Source: Yamagishiella unicocca (Eukaryota; Chlorophyta; Chlorophyceae; Chlamydomonadales; Volvocaceae). Taken from it: a stretch of 64,000 nt of DNA. Shown here in pieces: positions 44,235 to 56,899 of this stretch. How positions within the stretch are numbered: the first letter of the stretch is position 1; each line of letters starts with the position of its first letter. The stretch is taken from NCBI GenBank assembly GCA_003116995.1, contig BDSL01000046.1, forward strand, positions 372,001 to 436,000, in the 5' to 3' direction. Position numbers and translations under genes: made by a program. The notes under the pieces were generated by a model. The model saw only the letters and a list, made by a program, of their open reading frames with translations. It made no database searches and was not told the origin of the DNA.

Positions 44235-47200
44235 GAGGCGAATGCGGGCGAGCGAGCCAGGTGGGGGGTTAGGGTTTAGGGATTTTAGGGTTTTAGGGTC
44301 CTGCCCGCTGCGTGGCGTGGAGAGCAGCTCTGCAGGTCCTGGCCGCCTCACCTCCAAAGGGCTTTCCTCACAAACTCGCAAAGGGGCCGAAGGCGTGGAG
44401 GGAGCTGATGCGGTGATCGCTCGTGCGTGACGTGCCGCGATGAGGTGAGGCGTGCTGCGGGCTGCGGGCTGCGGCCCATGTCACGCGACCTGGTGGCGGT
44501 TGGGCTGCCGCTCAGCAGGGCGATCCCGGGCGTGCGTGGACGGCCGCTGCCTGGCCCTCTTTTGCTTTGTCCCGACTGCGTTCTTTGCGGTGGCGGCAAC
44601 TGCCGCTACCGCGTCACTGCATGGCTGCTGCATTTACCTGTTAGTCAATAATGTATGACGATGGGTGGGAGCGGGGGAGAGGAGTGGCGAGGCCGGTGTT
44701 TGGCTTCGGGGCGTGGCGGCCAGCACTGCCGTATTCTTTAATGAGGTGCGTGTCTGTGTGCGTGTGTGTGTGCGTGTGTGTGTCCCGGCTGAGCATAGGG
44801 CCCGCGACGGGCGCTTGTTGGGACCTGATCACGTCGCTATTAGTAACAAACCGAATCTTATGAAAGGAATGCTCATACTAGGTTATTGTGCTCTCCATTT
44901 CGAGTGGGATCCAGTTGGTATAATGATTGGTTGACGGGCCGGTGAGATGGGGCAGTTTGCCAGATGGCCGACTGCTGATGTGCATGAAGGCGGAGCTGTC
45001 GTGGCGGCTACAGGCTTGCTGCTTCATAGGGCCCCGGCAACGGCCACAGCTTGGGCGCCGCTGGACCGTTGGCAGGGCTCAGTGCGCCCTCCCTGGACAT
45101 TTATTTGTGGATGTATTAACCACAGCGCGCGCCTTCGCACACGGCACCTGCCCTCGGGCGACGAACAGACCATGTCCGCGCGGGTGACACCGCATGCATG
45201 CGTCGATTTGAGTCCCTTCGCGCGAAGTTGTAACAAAGGTACAGAGGAGGAGAGCCGTCTCGCCTATTGCGCAGGCATCGGCTGTCCTTTAAACCGTTGG
45301 CGCGGATATGACATGGCGGATGAGTGAGGTTTCCCAGATGAAGGGGCCTCCCGCCGACCAGGGGGAGGGCAACTCGCCGTCACCAGAGCCACCGACTTCC
45401 AGATAGCCGGCGTCTCGTGAACCCCGTCCAGATTGCAGAAGTACCACTTTAAATCATCCTACCAGACGGCCGTAAGCCGTTTCGGTGGCGACGGAAGTGC
45501 CACCATAGCATAACACACACACACACACACTCTGGTGGGACTGTTAGCACAGGAGTCGCAGCCGAAACATACATAGCTGCCGAAGGTCGACGTACGCCCT
45601 CCGACTTTAGTTTCCTCAAGCATCCAAGTTCTCCGGCATGCATCTCCAGACGTCTGCGTCAAACGTTGTATTCTTCATACACGGGGTTTCCTTGCACCCC
45701 CCAAGTGGGAACCCATGCAACGGTGGCACGGTGCACGTGCTGGTCGCTCCCTTGCTGCGGCAGCCACGAATCGCGTGATGTCCAGCTGTCCTAGGTGCAG
45801 CGAGCGGGGTTGCCAGGATGCAAGCCAGCCGCACGCGAGTGGGAGGAGCGGGGATCGACGTGTGCGTCCCTACGCCCGTATCAGCCATTGATAGGGCGGC
45901 CGCGCAAGGAGTTTGCTGCTGGCACGTGCTGCAACCTGGCCCCGAGAGCTCTGCCATACCTCCTGGGACGAAGGTGTCGAGGAAAGCAAAGGGACGGAGG
46001 TGTGTCCCTTACTCGCTCACCATTCTGAGCGCGCGCGACGTTTCTTTTGTTCCTCTTTCTGTCATATCTCATACGGACGGAAGACGCGCGCGACTGTCGC
46101 ATGTCGCGTCGAAAACTAACGTACGCCTCACAGCGGGTGACAGTGGTCGTTAATCTACCGGATCGGCCCCAAGCTCTCGACCGCACACCACGCGAATCAA
46201 AAGGCCACGCCGAGAAGCACGTGATGGCCGCAACCCGACTGGCGCGATTGGTAAAGCGTCAATGGCGCTAACGTTGTATGACGCGCGATTGGCGGGAGGA
46301 ATTGCACATAGTGCTGGGCCGAGCGTACACCCCTGATTCCTTGATAAGCAGTTTAAGCGTTCTTCTGCGTAGGTTAAGCGTCCTTCTTGATTGTTATTGG
46401 TGTTGCGGCAACGTACATGATCCTACTATACGGCGCCCACTCGCTCGGCGTTCAACCATAACCAGGTTAACTGCCTGGCTGCGTCACGTTTCCCCAACAG
46501 CGGTGACGGAGGGCAACGAGCATTGGGCATCGTATACAGTGCATATTGTGATGAATGCCTAGCAGTCGGGTCTCAAGCCCTATCCTGCGCTCAGCAAAAG
46601 GATTGCCTCAGCAGCTCGTCCTCGCAGCACTGAGCCCCGCTGGCCGCCGCCAACCGCTCATTCGCGGCCCGTCCTAACCACCTAGCGAGCAGCAACGGCC
46701 ACCCAACGGCTCGCGCCCTTCACCTCCGGCAACCCAAACAACACGTCACGGGCATCGACGACGTGAGGTGGGCATCCACGGCTACCCCCCGCCCCGTCTT
46801 TGCAATTCGCCGCCACCTGCCCTATCCGCAGTCTCCGCCTCGAAGGGCACCTCGAAGGGCACCGCAGTGGAAGAACTGTCCGGTCTACACTAATAAGACA
46901 TTGGCCTCCTCAGCTTGCGCCGCAGGCTCTCATCTAACCACCACCGCTCCCACTGCCAAGTCAAGACGTCATCTGTTCCATGCTGCTTCCTAGCGCACGC
47001 ATCTGTATCCTGCGTTATGCCGTCAGTGCGTTTGTTACTTCAGTTGCTGGGTCGCGGTCATCCCCGAGCTCAACTACTCTTGCTGTCGTTGCAGTCGCTC
47101 CCCGCCCCCGCCCTGAACGTGCCTTCTGTCCGGCTATACGCCCGCTTGCCCCTAGCGTCCCAAGTGACAGCACGGCGTGGGCTGGTACTTCCCACACTAC

Positions 47201-47570
47201 ACGAATGAGGTACACGTGGAACACATCTCCCAGCCCTGCCACATCACAACGGCGCACTCGACCGGCCTTGGCTCAATGATAAGCATATGCCTTCGCGTCA
47301 CGGAAGGGTCTGCACGTCTGCCAAAGTGCGTGTATGCATGCGTGCGGTGGGAGCGGTCCGCGAGGTTGGAAACGCCCCGCCACCCCCCGCCGGCATGCAG
47401 TCAACGGACGGGTGCCACAGGAGTTGCACCTGCGCATGAGAAAGCTCCTCCACCGCCCGGCGCGGTCGGGGCGGTCGCCGCAACCGACCCCTGCGGTTAG
47501 GTGCTGCCGCTGGTGCCGTGCCACTGCTGCTCGTCCACACAGCCCCGTCATGCCGTACTGTCGTACAGTC
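44235..47570. other. Intergenic, between convergent genes
   Basis: No exon supported. Contents: telomere-like motif (44,269), TG microsatellite (44,747-44,783), TGTAA at 45,229-45,233 which may end the CSPP1-like transcript with a UTR of about 1 kb, and a CA microsatellite (45,512-45,530). The 3' UTR of the kinesin gene must lie at the right end. Confidence 0.6.
44269..44298 (+). repeat. Interstitial telomere-like motif (TTTTAGGG)
   Basis: TTAGGGTTTAGGGATTTTAG followed by GGTTTTAGGG gives two perfect TTTTAGGG units and two degenerate ones, 35 bp after the stop of the CSPP1-like gene. TTTTAGGG is the telomere repeat of Chlamydomonas and relatives. Confidence 0.8.
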
Positions 47571-50500
47571 TTAGATCGCCGGCAGGCCAGTTCGTGGGTC
47601 AAGCATCAGCGCTGACGCCAGCGCCTTGGCGCGCGTCGAGCTGGCGGAGGCGCCGAGGATGTAGATCCAGGATCCAGCGTCCAGCTTGGCCACACGGTCC
47701 GCCGCGCCGCCGCGGCTGCCGCCGTTCGGCCGCCCGCGACCGCCCACTGACTTTGAGCGCCCCTTGGCGCCGCCGCCGTGCCCCCGCTGCGGCGACCGGC
47801 GGCCGTACGGGCTGTCATCCGCCATGAGGTCCGCGATGAGGGCACGACGGCCGGCGGGCGCGGGCGGCGGCGCGGCGGTGTCGGCGGACGCCGGCGGCGG
47901 CGCGGCCGCTGCGCTCTGCGTGGCCAGGATGGACTTGCGACCCCAGCCGCCGCCCGCCGGCGCCGTCGCTGGCGACGGCGAAGACGGCAGGAGGCCAGCC
48001 TGGAGGCTGCTTCGGCCAAAGCCTGCTCCTCCTCCTGCTGCGCCGCCTCCGGGACCCGTGTCGGCATCCGTGAACTTGTGCAACAAGGCGTTGCGACCCC
48101 AGCCGGTGCCCGACATGGCGACCGCGCCGCCGCCGCCACCGTCGCCGCACCCAACAGCAGACGGGGCGCTGGAGGGCAACTTCTGCAGCAGCGCCGCTCT
48201 CCCGCCGCCTACCGAGCCAGGCCCCGCCGCCGCCGCCGCTGCTGCCGGTGCTGCCGGGCCCGCCCCTGGACCCCGCCCCTGCGCCTCCTGTCCCGACTTG
48301 CCCCCATCTCCCCCTCCAGCCTTCGCCAACGCCTCCCGCGCTTCTCGCATGAGCTCCTCATACTCGTCCCGGTCCAGCTGCGACAACCCGCCGTCGCTGT
48401 CGCCGCCGTCACCGTCGCCGCCGTCGCTGCCTCCCGCGCCGCCAGCGCCACTTGCTCCACGAGCCCTGCCTCCGCCGCCCCCGCGCCGGCCCCCATCCAC
48501 CTCATCCTCGACCTCGTCCTCATCCGCCACTTCGTCGTCCACCTCGTCCGGCACCTCATCCCGGCCGCGGCCGCGGCCCGCGCCGCCGCCAGGCCCCGAT
48601 CCATTGGCGTACGGCTGCGCCCTCGCCACCGGATGCGACGCCGCTTGCGGGCTGTACCGTTGCGGATTCCGGAGCATCGCGTTGACCGACCCGGGGGACG
48701 GCGCATCGCTGCCCATCGGACTTTCCGTCATCTCTATACTCGGGATCTGCACGAGGCTGCCCCCGCCGCCTAACCCACCGCTCGCCACCATCCCCGGCCC
48801 GACCGCCAGCCCCGGCGGCCGCCGTTGCTGTTGCTGTTGCTGGTGGTGGTATTGCTGCTGCTGCTGCTGCTGCTGGGGTGGTGCGCCGCCGGTGGTGCCG
48901 TAGATCCCAACCGCGGCCCGCGTGCGGCCAGTCAGGGTCGCGGGCACGGCCGTCGAGGACGTGCTCGCGACCAGCGGCGGCTGCACCGGCCCCGGCGGCG
49001 GCGGCAGGCCGCCCCAGAAGGAGCGCTGCGGCGGCGGCTGGCGCGCCTTGAGCCGCGAGCGTTCCTGCGTGGACAAGTTGACGATCTGGCTCTTGATGGA
49101 CAGGATGGCTTCGTCAAAGCTCAGCCGCCGCGCGTCACTGCGGCGACCAGGTGACGGCGCCGCAACGCTGCGCAGTCTGCCGTCGGGCCCGCCGGTGGCG
49201 GCGGCTCCGCCGCCGTCCAGCCGCCCGCTGCTGCTGAGCAGGTTGCTCCTGGAGCGGCCGAGCGGCGGCGCGCCTCCACCTCGCGCGCGTGTGGGAGTGA
49301 GGACGGCGGAGGGCGTGGCGGCGGCTGCGGAGCCGGCGAGGTGCGTGGGCACGGGGTTCAGCGGCGTGGAGGGGGTGGAGAGGCGGAAGAAGTCGGCGCC
49401 CGCGGCGGCGGCGGCGCCGCCGCCGCGGGCGCCGCTCCCCGCGCTTCCGGCGCTGCTGCGCATGCTGCCGGAGCGGTGCGGCGCCGTGCCCGCCGCGTCG
49501 AAGGCGGTGTGCGGTGTGCCCATGGACAAGACCAACGTGCCGTCGACTAGGATGCCGCCGCCGCCGCCGCTGGCGTCGCCGTCGCCGCCGCCGGACCCCC
49601 CGTGGTTGAGGCGCTGCTGCAGCTCTGTGCGCAGCGCTCGCTCCATCTCGAGGGCGCGGCGGGTGGTCTCCAGCTCCTCGGCGAGGCGGGAGGCGCCGCC
49701 GTCGCTCTGCAAGGGCGGTGCGGGTGTGCGGGGGCGGTCGTGCGCGGCTGGGTGGGCGGAGAGGCGCCGCCGTGGGCAGTGAGGCAGGCGCGTAGCGCAG
49801 GCGCGGCACACTTTCACCTAGCGCTTCCGCCTCCGCCCCCTTCCCCCCCAATCCCGGACGCCTTCCGACCCCCATCGTCCCTCCGCCCTCCACCCTCTCC
49901 TCCCCTCCCCGCCTCCTCCTCGCAACCCCGCCTCCGCCTCACCCCGTCCGCGCCCGATAGCGCCGCGTTGCCTCCCGTGAACTGGCTGAGCATGTTCCGC
50001 AGCCGCTGGATCTCTCGCTCCTTGAGCGCTAGGATGGACCCCACGTCGCGGGAGGCGTTGACGACGGGGTTGTTGGCGATGGCGCGAGCGCGGTCCGCGA
50101 AGCGCAGCGTGGAGCAGGACTCCTCGAACGCGTCCACCGAGGGCGACAGGGTGGCCAGCACGGTGGTGCGGCAGTTGCCGCCCAAGGAGTCCTGCAGCAG
50201 GTGCGTCAGGCGGGAGTCGCGGTAGGGCACGTGGGGCCTGAGGGCGGGGGGAGGGGCGGGGGAAGGGCAGGGGAAGGGCGGGGAGAGGGGCGGGGGAAGG
50301 GCGGGGGAAGGGTGAGGCGCGGTGGGGCGGGGGCGAGAGGAAGCCCGGGGTCGGCACACCGGGAGAGGTACAATGTAGGAGAAGGAAGGTTTGCGACACT
50401 CGTTTGTATTTGCACACGGCGGAAGGGGGAAGGAGGGGGCTTCCGCACGGCTTATGGGGGTAGGACGGTCCGCAAGGGTTAAAACCCTGTGTGTGCCGTG

Positions 50501-53500
50501 TGTGGTTCAGATGAACTTCCGGCCCCCGTGTATTTGTGTGTATGCCGTGCGTGGTGTGGTTGAGAAGGCCCCCCGGCCCCCCGTGCATTTGTATGTCTTT
50601 GCGTGTGTACGGTAATCTGTTCATGCCGCAACCCTCTGCTGCACTGCACCCCCCCAACCTCCGCTGCCACCCCACCCCGCTCACCCCGTTCCTCTTTCGT
50701 CCACGGGTCTTCCTTGCAACCCCGCTCACCCCGCCTACCGGCCCGGCACCCACCTGCGTTCCGTCAGCGCCGCCACCACACTCCCCAGCGCCGACAGCGA
50801 CCCGTTGATGGCCGTCATCTCATTGATCCGCTCCTCCCCCATCAGGTCGGGCCCCCCCTCCCAGCCGGCGGTGGTGTTCCAGCGCTCGCTACCCGCCAGG
50901 TCCACAAAGTTGAGCTTGGAGCGCAGCACCGTGCCGTCAGCGCCGCCGTTGGGCCACTGCTCCACCACCAGCTGGAGGATGGCGTGGCTGCGGGAGGAGG
51001 CCTGGTTCATCTCGGTGTGGCGTACGGCACGGTTGCGGTTGCCTGTGGGGCAGCGCGGGGGAAGGGTGGGGCATAAAACAAATCCGCGAATCCACGGCCG
51101 GGGGAAGGGGGTGTATAAGCAAATCCGGGAATCCACGGCCGGGGGAAGGGGGAAAAACACGGGTTGCGGGGTATGGGTGTGAGGCCGCCATTACGGTATG
51201 GGAGTATGCTGGCTGGCATGGGCGCCTGGGCACCAGGCGGTGGTGCGGTTGCGGGCAGCGGGTGGTTGGGTTGGGCGAGTGGGGTGCGGTTTTAGCCAGC
51301 GCCGCGCCTCGTCCACCAGCCGCCCGTCAGCACTCCACCTGGCCCTCCCTTGAGCCTCCCCCGGGCCCGGCTCATCCCAAACCAATCCCCCACACCGCCA
51401 GTTCCCCCCTCACCCCCCGCCGCTGCAGACCCACCCTTGGAAATGAGCTGGTAGACCGATTTGTACGACTTGACCTTCACGCACAGCAGGTTGGGGACGT
51501 AGGTGTTGCCTTTGGCGTCCTCACGCACCTCAAGCAGCGCGCGCTTCTGGTTCATATCGGCGGGATCTCTGGGGGGTGCGCGAGGGTTTCGGAGGATTTA
51601 GGATGGATTGGGAGGATTTAGGATGGATTGGGAGGGTTAGGAAAGGCGTCAAGACAACTGCCCGGGGTGTGGAGTGGGGTGGGGGTGACGGTTGCACTTC
51701 CGGCCGGTACAGGCGGGTTCCTGACCCACCTGGAGCTGTGGGGTTTGTACGGCTGCAGCAGGTCGTGGAGGCGGTCGTTGTAGATTTCCATGTAGCTCAC
51801 AATGACCTGCGAGGGAGGGGGAAGAGGGGGGGAGAGGTAAGGGGGGGGATTTGAGAGGAAACCCATGGGTCGGCACTGTTAAAGTAAAACTAGTTAGCAA
51901 GCATTTGGTGTACACAGGCTTGGACTTGCATGTTGGAGAACTTGGTTTAGGTGACTACATCTGGAGGTAAGAGGGGGGACCGGGGAGGGGGCAGAGCGGC
52001 ATCAAGGGGGGGCACAGGTACCAGGTGGGTCGCACCTGGGACCCGGCAGGTGGACAACCACGAGCCGTCCTCCCGTCCTCCACCCCTCACATGCTAGGGC
52101 TCCGAGCTGGCAGCCCGGCAGTCCCTTCTACCGACAAGCAAAACACCCCATGCCCTCGACCCCATCGCGCCACCCTCCCCTTGCAGCCCCCCCCCCCAAC
52201 TACATGTCCCCAGTCGAGTTACCGGTTCTTTACTTGTACCCCCCCCTCAGGCAATGCCCCCCGCCTCCCTCCCGAGTGCCCCCTGCCGCCTCCGTCTCCT
52301 GCAGCGCCCCTCCAGCCTCCAGTCCACAAGTGCTGCCGCCGCCGCAGAGCCGAAATCCCCCACCCCGGGCCCCAACCCACCCCGCCCCACACGGATTTTT
52401 CTGGCATCCACGGGTCTTCCTTGAAACCCCGGCCCCCACCCCGGGCCCCACCCCACCCCGGCCCCCGCCCCAAACCCAACGCGCCCCGTCCGCCCAGCTC
52501 GCCTGGATTGCTGCCCCCTCGGCGTCCTGCTTGGCCTTGGCCTCCCGGAACAGCTCCTTGACGGCTCGCGGGATGATGCCGGGACCGCCCCCCGGACCGC
52601 CGCTGGCTGCCGCACCGTCCATCGACGGGTCGTCTCCCATCATGGTGAACGTCTTGCCCGTCCCCGTCTGGCCGCTGCAGGGAGGGCAGCAGGGCGGCAG
52701 GTGTGGACTTGTCACGGCGGAGGGTAGGGGCACCGCTGCCGGCTACCAGGTACCGTTGTGCGAATGCAGGGCAGGGCGTGTGCAGCACTCAGGGCGGGAG
52801 GGGGAGCGAAGGAGGAGGAGGAGGAGGAGGCACGAGCGCAGTGGTGGTGAGGGTAACGATGCGCCCCCCCGGCTTGGGACGTGCCCTTCCCCGCACCCTG
52901 ACCCGCGGCCGTCCGGCTGCAGCTGGCGGCCCCCTTGCGGGCGGCACTGGCCCCCAGGTCCCCACGCCGTCGGCCGGGTCGCCTGCCCCCCCCGGGTGCG
53001 GGTGCTGGTGGGAGCCGCGATGGGGACTCCTGGCGCCCGCGCGCATACTCCTTGAAGGGCTGGGTGCCCTCCTCCCTGTATGCAACCTCGCTGCGTGCAC
53101 CCGCACCCCCACATCGCCGCCCCTGCGCCGCTACGCTCCTCCACCGCCCGCTGCCGCACCAGTCCGCACTACCTAAACCCCTAAACCCCTGAGCACGCGA
53201 GCCTCCCCCGCCCTGAAGCGCCAGCGCTGGGGGCGTGCCGCTACCGGAGCAGATTCCCGCCCCGCACCCTCTGCAGCTCTGTGTGCAGAACCCGCCTGTG
53301 CGCCGTCTGATGAGCTGGTTCCGGAGCCAAACACCCACCCACCCATTTCCGAATGACAGCAGTCGCACCGCCGCACCAAGCCGTCGCCCTCCCTCTCCCA
53401 GATCACCAGGCCGCCCCCACGCCACGTCACGCCACATGACGCCACGTTATGCCACGTCACGTCACGCGCCCGGCCGCCGCCGCAAGCCGCAAACACACCC

Positions 53501-54446
53501 TCCCTCCCCGCCCCTGACCCTCCTCCCTGCCCTCCCATCCCCCCACCACCACCTCGCGGCGCCGCAGACGGACCGACACAGCTCCGCCCGCCTTCCGCGC
53601 CCCTGCACCCCGCCTTCCGCGCCCCTGCACCCCGCCTCGCTTCACCACAACACCGCTTCCGAGGGTGCGCTTGCACCCGCCTGCGAGCCCCCCCTGGTAC
53701 CCCTGGTTCCCCTAGCCCCCCTGCTTGGTCATCCGCATCCCAGGAAGCCGCGCTCGCCCCGGACCCCCAAAAGGGTCATATAGGGTTATGCAACGCGGCC
53801 CAGAGGCCCCCATCGGTTGTAAGCTCCATCCACCCTGCAGGTGCGCCTTCACTTTGTAGGGCCGGATCTGGCTCTTGGGGGCGTCCAGGTCCGCCCGCTG
53901 GGACTAAACCCACAGGCACCGTCCATGTTTGACGAACCCCGTGCCGCCATTAGACCCCCGTGCCGCCATTAGACCCCCGTGCCGCCATTAGACCCGGGCG
54001 GGAAAGGTGCGATGCGGATGACGACCAGCCGGCCGCCCGACCCCGCCGCAGCACGTGTATCCAAGCTACCCCTACCCCAACTCACGATGACGTTCCCGCG
54101 AGGTCTTCCTCGCCACCCCAACTCACTAGGCAAAGATGGTGCTGTTGTAGCCGTCCAGCGCCAGCGGCACGCAGTCGCGGAGCTTCTCGTAGACGTCCAC
54201 CTGCGGCGTGTCCTCATCGAACACGTGGTGATAGCGGCCGCTGAACTCCTGCGCGTCGTTGTAGACCTTGACGTCGTACGGCGGCCGCACGTCCACGCTG
54301 CTGTCGTACATGAGCTCGCGCGGCAGCGGCGGCCGCACGCGGACCAGCACCTGCACGCCCGACGTGGTGGGCGCATGCGCCGCTGCGGCTTGCTGCTGCG
54401 CATGCTGAGCGGCAGCAGCGCGGATGGGGTTGGTGTAGGTAGGCAT
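47571..54446 (-). CDS. Kinesin, N-terminal motor domain
   Basis: Seven exons, 54446-54127, 52674-52503, 51806-51730, 51568-51435, 51042-50754, 50237-49943 and 49706-47571, close in phase to 1140 aa. The motor occupies about residues 30-386: VQVLVRVRPPLPRE at its start, P-loop YGQTGTGKTFTM (107-118, first residue split by intron 1), SYMEIYNDRLHDLL, switch I NQASSRSHA (247-255), switch II DLAGSE (282-287), HVPYRDSRLTHLLQDSLGGN and a neck-proximal LRFADRARAIANNP. A short coiled coil follows (KEREIQRLRNML, and RLAEELETTRRALEMERALR in exon 7). The remaining ~650 residues are low complexity (polyQ, Gly/Ser, acidic DEVDDEVADEDEVEDEVD) with recurring GWGR(N/K) and GRxALLxK motifs, possible short binding repeats. 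Intron 2 has a GC donor (CAG|GCGAGC). The subfamily could not be assigned. Plus-strand open frames across exon 7 are antisense shadows. Confidence 0.93.
53940..53998. repeat. Three 19-21-bp repeats in kinesin intron 1
   Basis: CGTGCCGCCATTAGACCC occurs three times in succession inside the 1.45-kb first intron. Confidence 0.9.
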
Positions 54447-56274
54447 GGGTGGGTGCGCTCAGGCTGAGGCTGAGGCTGGAGGCTGAGGCTGAGGCTGGAG
54501 GCCTGCGCTGGTAGCTGTGTGCGCCCCCGGTTGGATGGAGACGTGGCGCTCAAGGAGGATTGGGGTCGCAGGAGATCTGAGAGCGAGGGAGCCGAGTGGT
54601 GCCGCCGTCCGAGTCAAAGGCCGGTAGGGAGCGGTGGCAAGCTATGGCCGCGGGTCACCGTCGCCGGCTGTTCCGGTGACGTTTGGTACGAGCCGGCTTA
54701 TCGTAAGTCAATCTGTCCTCCGCTGCGTCCCGCGGCACGGCGCTGGCGCCGGCCTAAGGCGACGAGGACACGTTCCGTCCGACTGCTGTCCGCCGCGTTG
54801 ACGAAGGCGCTAATATCTACCCGGCCCATATCCACATGGTGTCCAGCCAGAGGTGTGCTGCGCAGCTCACACCTCGGTGTGATTCAGCATGCGAGACAGG
54901 CTTTAGGGAATCATACGCGTAAAAGTAAAGCTGTCTCAATGAAATACCTATTGTGTTTCCTGCTCCATATAGTACTATCCTTGGGATGAGGGGCCTTGCT
55001 TAACCTTTCCTTCGAGGGTTGAATGGAAGCGTGCCGGTTAAGCTAGCACTTGTATAATCAAACAGCGATATAAACATGGATGTTCTATAGTCTGCATAAT
55101 CTTCTGCACAATAGTGTTTGGGGAGAGCGCTGTACGGGTTGCCATGGACAGCCCTCCGCGCTACGGCGATACCCGCATGGAACCGCGACGAATTCCAAAA
55201 TGCAAACCAACCATGTGCCTCTTATCCACGCCGCATACCCTAATCTGCGCAATTTCACCAGTTCCGCGTGCCGACCCTCGCAACCCAGCGGGAATCTCGT
55301 CCCCGCTTTCCATCCTGCCCCACCACTGCCGTGAGACCGTGTTCCCACGCGCTGCGCAACAACGCAATGGCTGTGCATGGCGCTTCTGAGGAATACTGAA
55401 ACCGCAGATGTCAAGCAAGGGGAGCATGCATGGACGGCGGTATAGCGCCCGTGACAAAACGAGGGGCACTGGAGGGAATGCGAGGGACCCAAGCTGCAAG
55501 CAGCTGGACGGTCGAATGTCCGATCAAACCTGGTCTGTGACGGCACTCGGATGGATACATGATTGGTATACCATACCATGTACCACGCAACCTGGTGTGG
55601 TTGCCAAGCGTGGACCTGCCCCCACCAGGTGACATCCTGTCGCGATGCAATGTGTGATCGACACAGCGCCGGCGCGACGCGTGCCCAGTGCGCAGGAGAG
55701 GCGCCGCGACAACGAACTCCGAAGGCAGTACGACAGGGTGACCATGTATAACGGCCTCAGCCGCTATTGATCAGCCCCAGCCGCCGAAATCGATTACCAC
55801 CATCTCTAACCATCGCTGAGTATCCATACTGAGTACGGCGGAGCACCAGGCCGGTACTGTGTCGCAGCAGTCAGGCACCGTGCGGGACAAATAGCTGACC
55901 GCTAGTCGCCAGCAGTGCGCGCATGTTTGTGCATAGACATGCATCTTCATAGCACTGGAGAAGGGTCATCACGCAGCCGATGGAGGTGGTGATGCCGGAG
56001 GCCAGTGAAGAGTGTGTGACCTAAAAGCAGCCCCCGCTGTCATCACTGCACCGAGTCGCATACGAGCAGCAAGCACAAAATCAGTACAGTGCAAGGCGAG
56101 GCGGCGGAGGGGTCACGTTACGGACTCGGGCGGCAGAACGTGTCGGCGGGCGTGGACAGTGGTCAAATGGACCCACATCACATCTAGCGACGCTGGTCTG
56201 AAGGGTTGACAGCTGATGATGGATGATATTAGCAAGCAAACTGTAACATCGTGTTGTTTCCCTGAGGTATTTGC

Positions 56275-56395
56275 GTGCCCTTCGGCGCGTCTGCTGGGTT
56301 CAGTTCCCGCCTTCATATGGTGAGACCTGGCCCTGCCTGGCCATGAGGCATGGGCCCCTCTTCTTGTCCTGGGTTCGCCCGGGCTTGAAGACACT
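56275..56395 (+). mobile_element. Putative tRNA-derived SINE, plus copy
   Basis: Starts GTGCCCTTCGG, has a B-box-like GGGTTCAGTTCC, then TTCATATGGTGAG and a core GCCCCTCTTCTTGTCCTGGG, ending GGGCTTGAAGACACT. About 120 bp matches 56,788-56,899 in inverted orientation. An A box was not convincingly found. Confidence 0.6.
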
Positions 56396-56787
56396 GTAAG
56401 GTCTGTAATATCTTGTTAATATCTTTATTAATATGTATTGGTAGGCGGGAAGCATTGCGGGTGGGGTGTCCGCGGACAGGGCCTGAGAGGGGACGGATCG
56501 GGCGCCAACCGTCGCTACCCTGTCCCATCACCACTCGCAGTCGCTCGCAGGAGACGGTGTCAGCCTGTATGCGCTGTGTGCGCGTACGGGGTTGCCGGTA
56601 AGTATGCCACCTCCGCCCGCTAGTGCAACGCAGCCAAACCCAGCGAGCCGGACCCCACGGCAGTCGTTGCAACTCGTTGAATACCAGACCCCATGACGGA
56701 AAAATGGTGGCACAAAGCCACGGAAACGATTATGGAGGGTTCGACATAACAAAACAGGAGGTTCTGGATAAAAGTAAGATTTCGCAG

Positions 56788-56899
56788 AGTGTCCTCAAGC
56801 CCGAGCGAACCCAGGACAAGAAGAGGGGCCCATGTGCCATGTCGGTGGCCTCACCATATGAGAGCCGGAGTTGAACTCAACAGGCGCCCCGAAGGGCAC
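56788..56899 (-). mobile_element. Putative tRNA-derived SINE, minus copy
   Basis: Inverted relative of the element at 56,275: GTGCCCTTCGG, B box GAGTTCAACTCC (closer to the RNA polymerase III consensus GTTCRANNC than the other copy), CTCATATGGTGAGG and the same GCCCCTCTTCTTGTCCTGGG core. Divergence of roughly 15 percent points to two independent old insertions rather than a recent palindrome. Confidence 0.6.

Noticed and set aside
47686..49782. Long plus-strand open frames over the kinesin tail
   Set aside because: Antisense to the low-complexity last exon of the kinesin gene, which joins six motor exons in phase.
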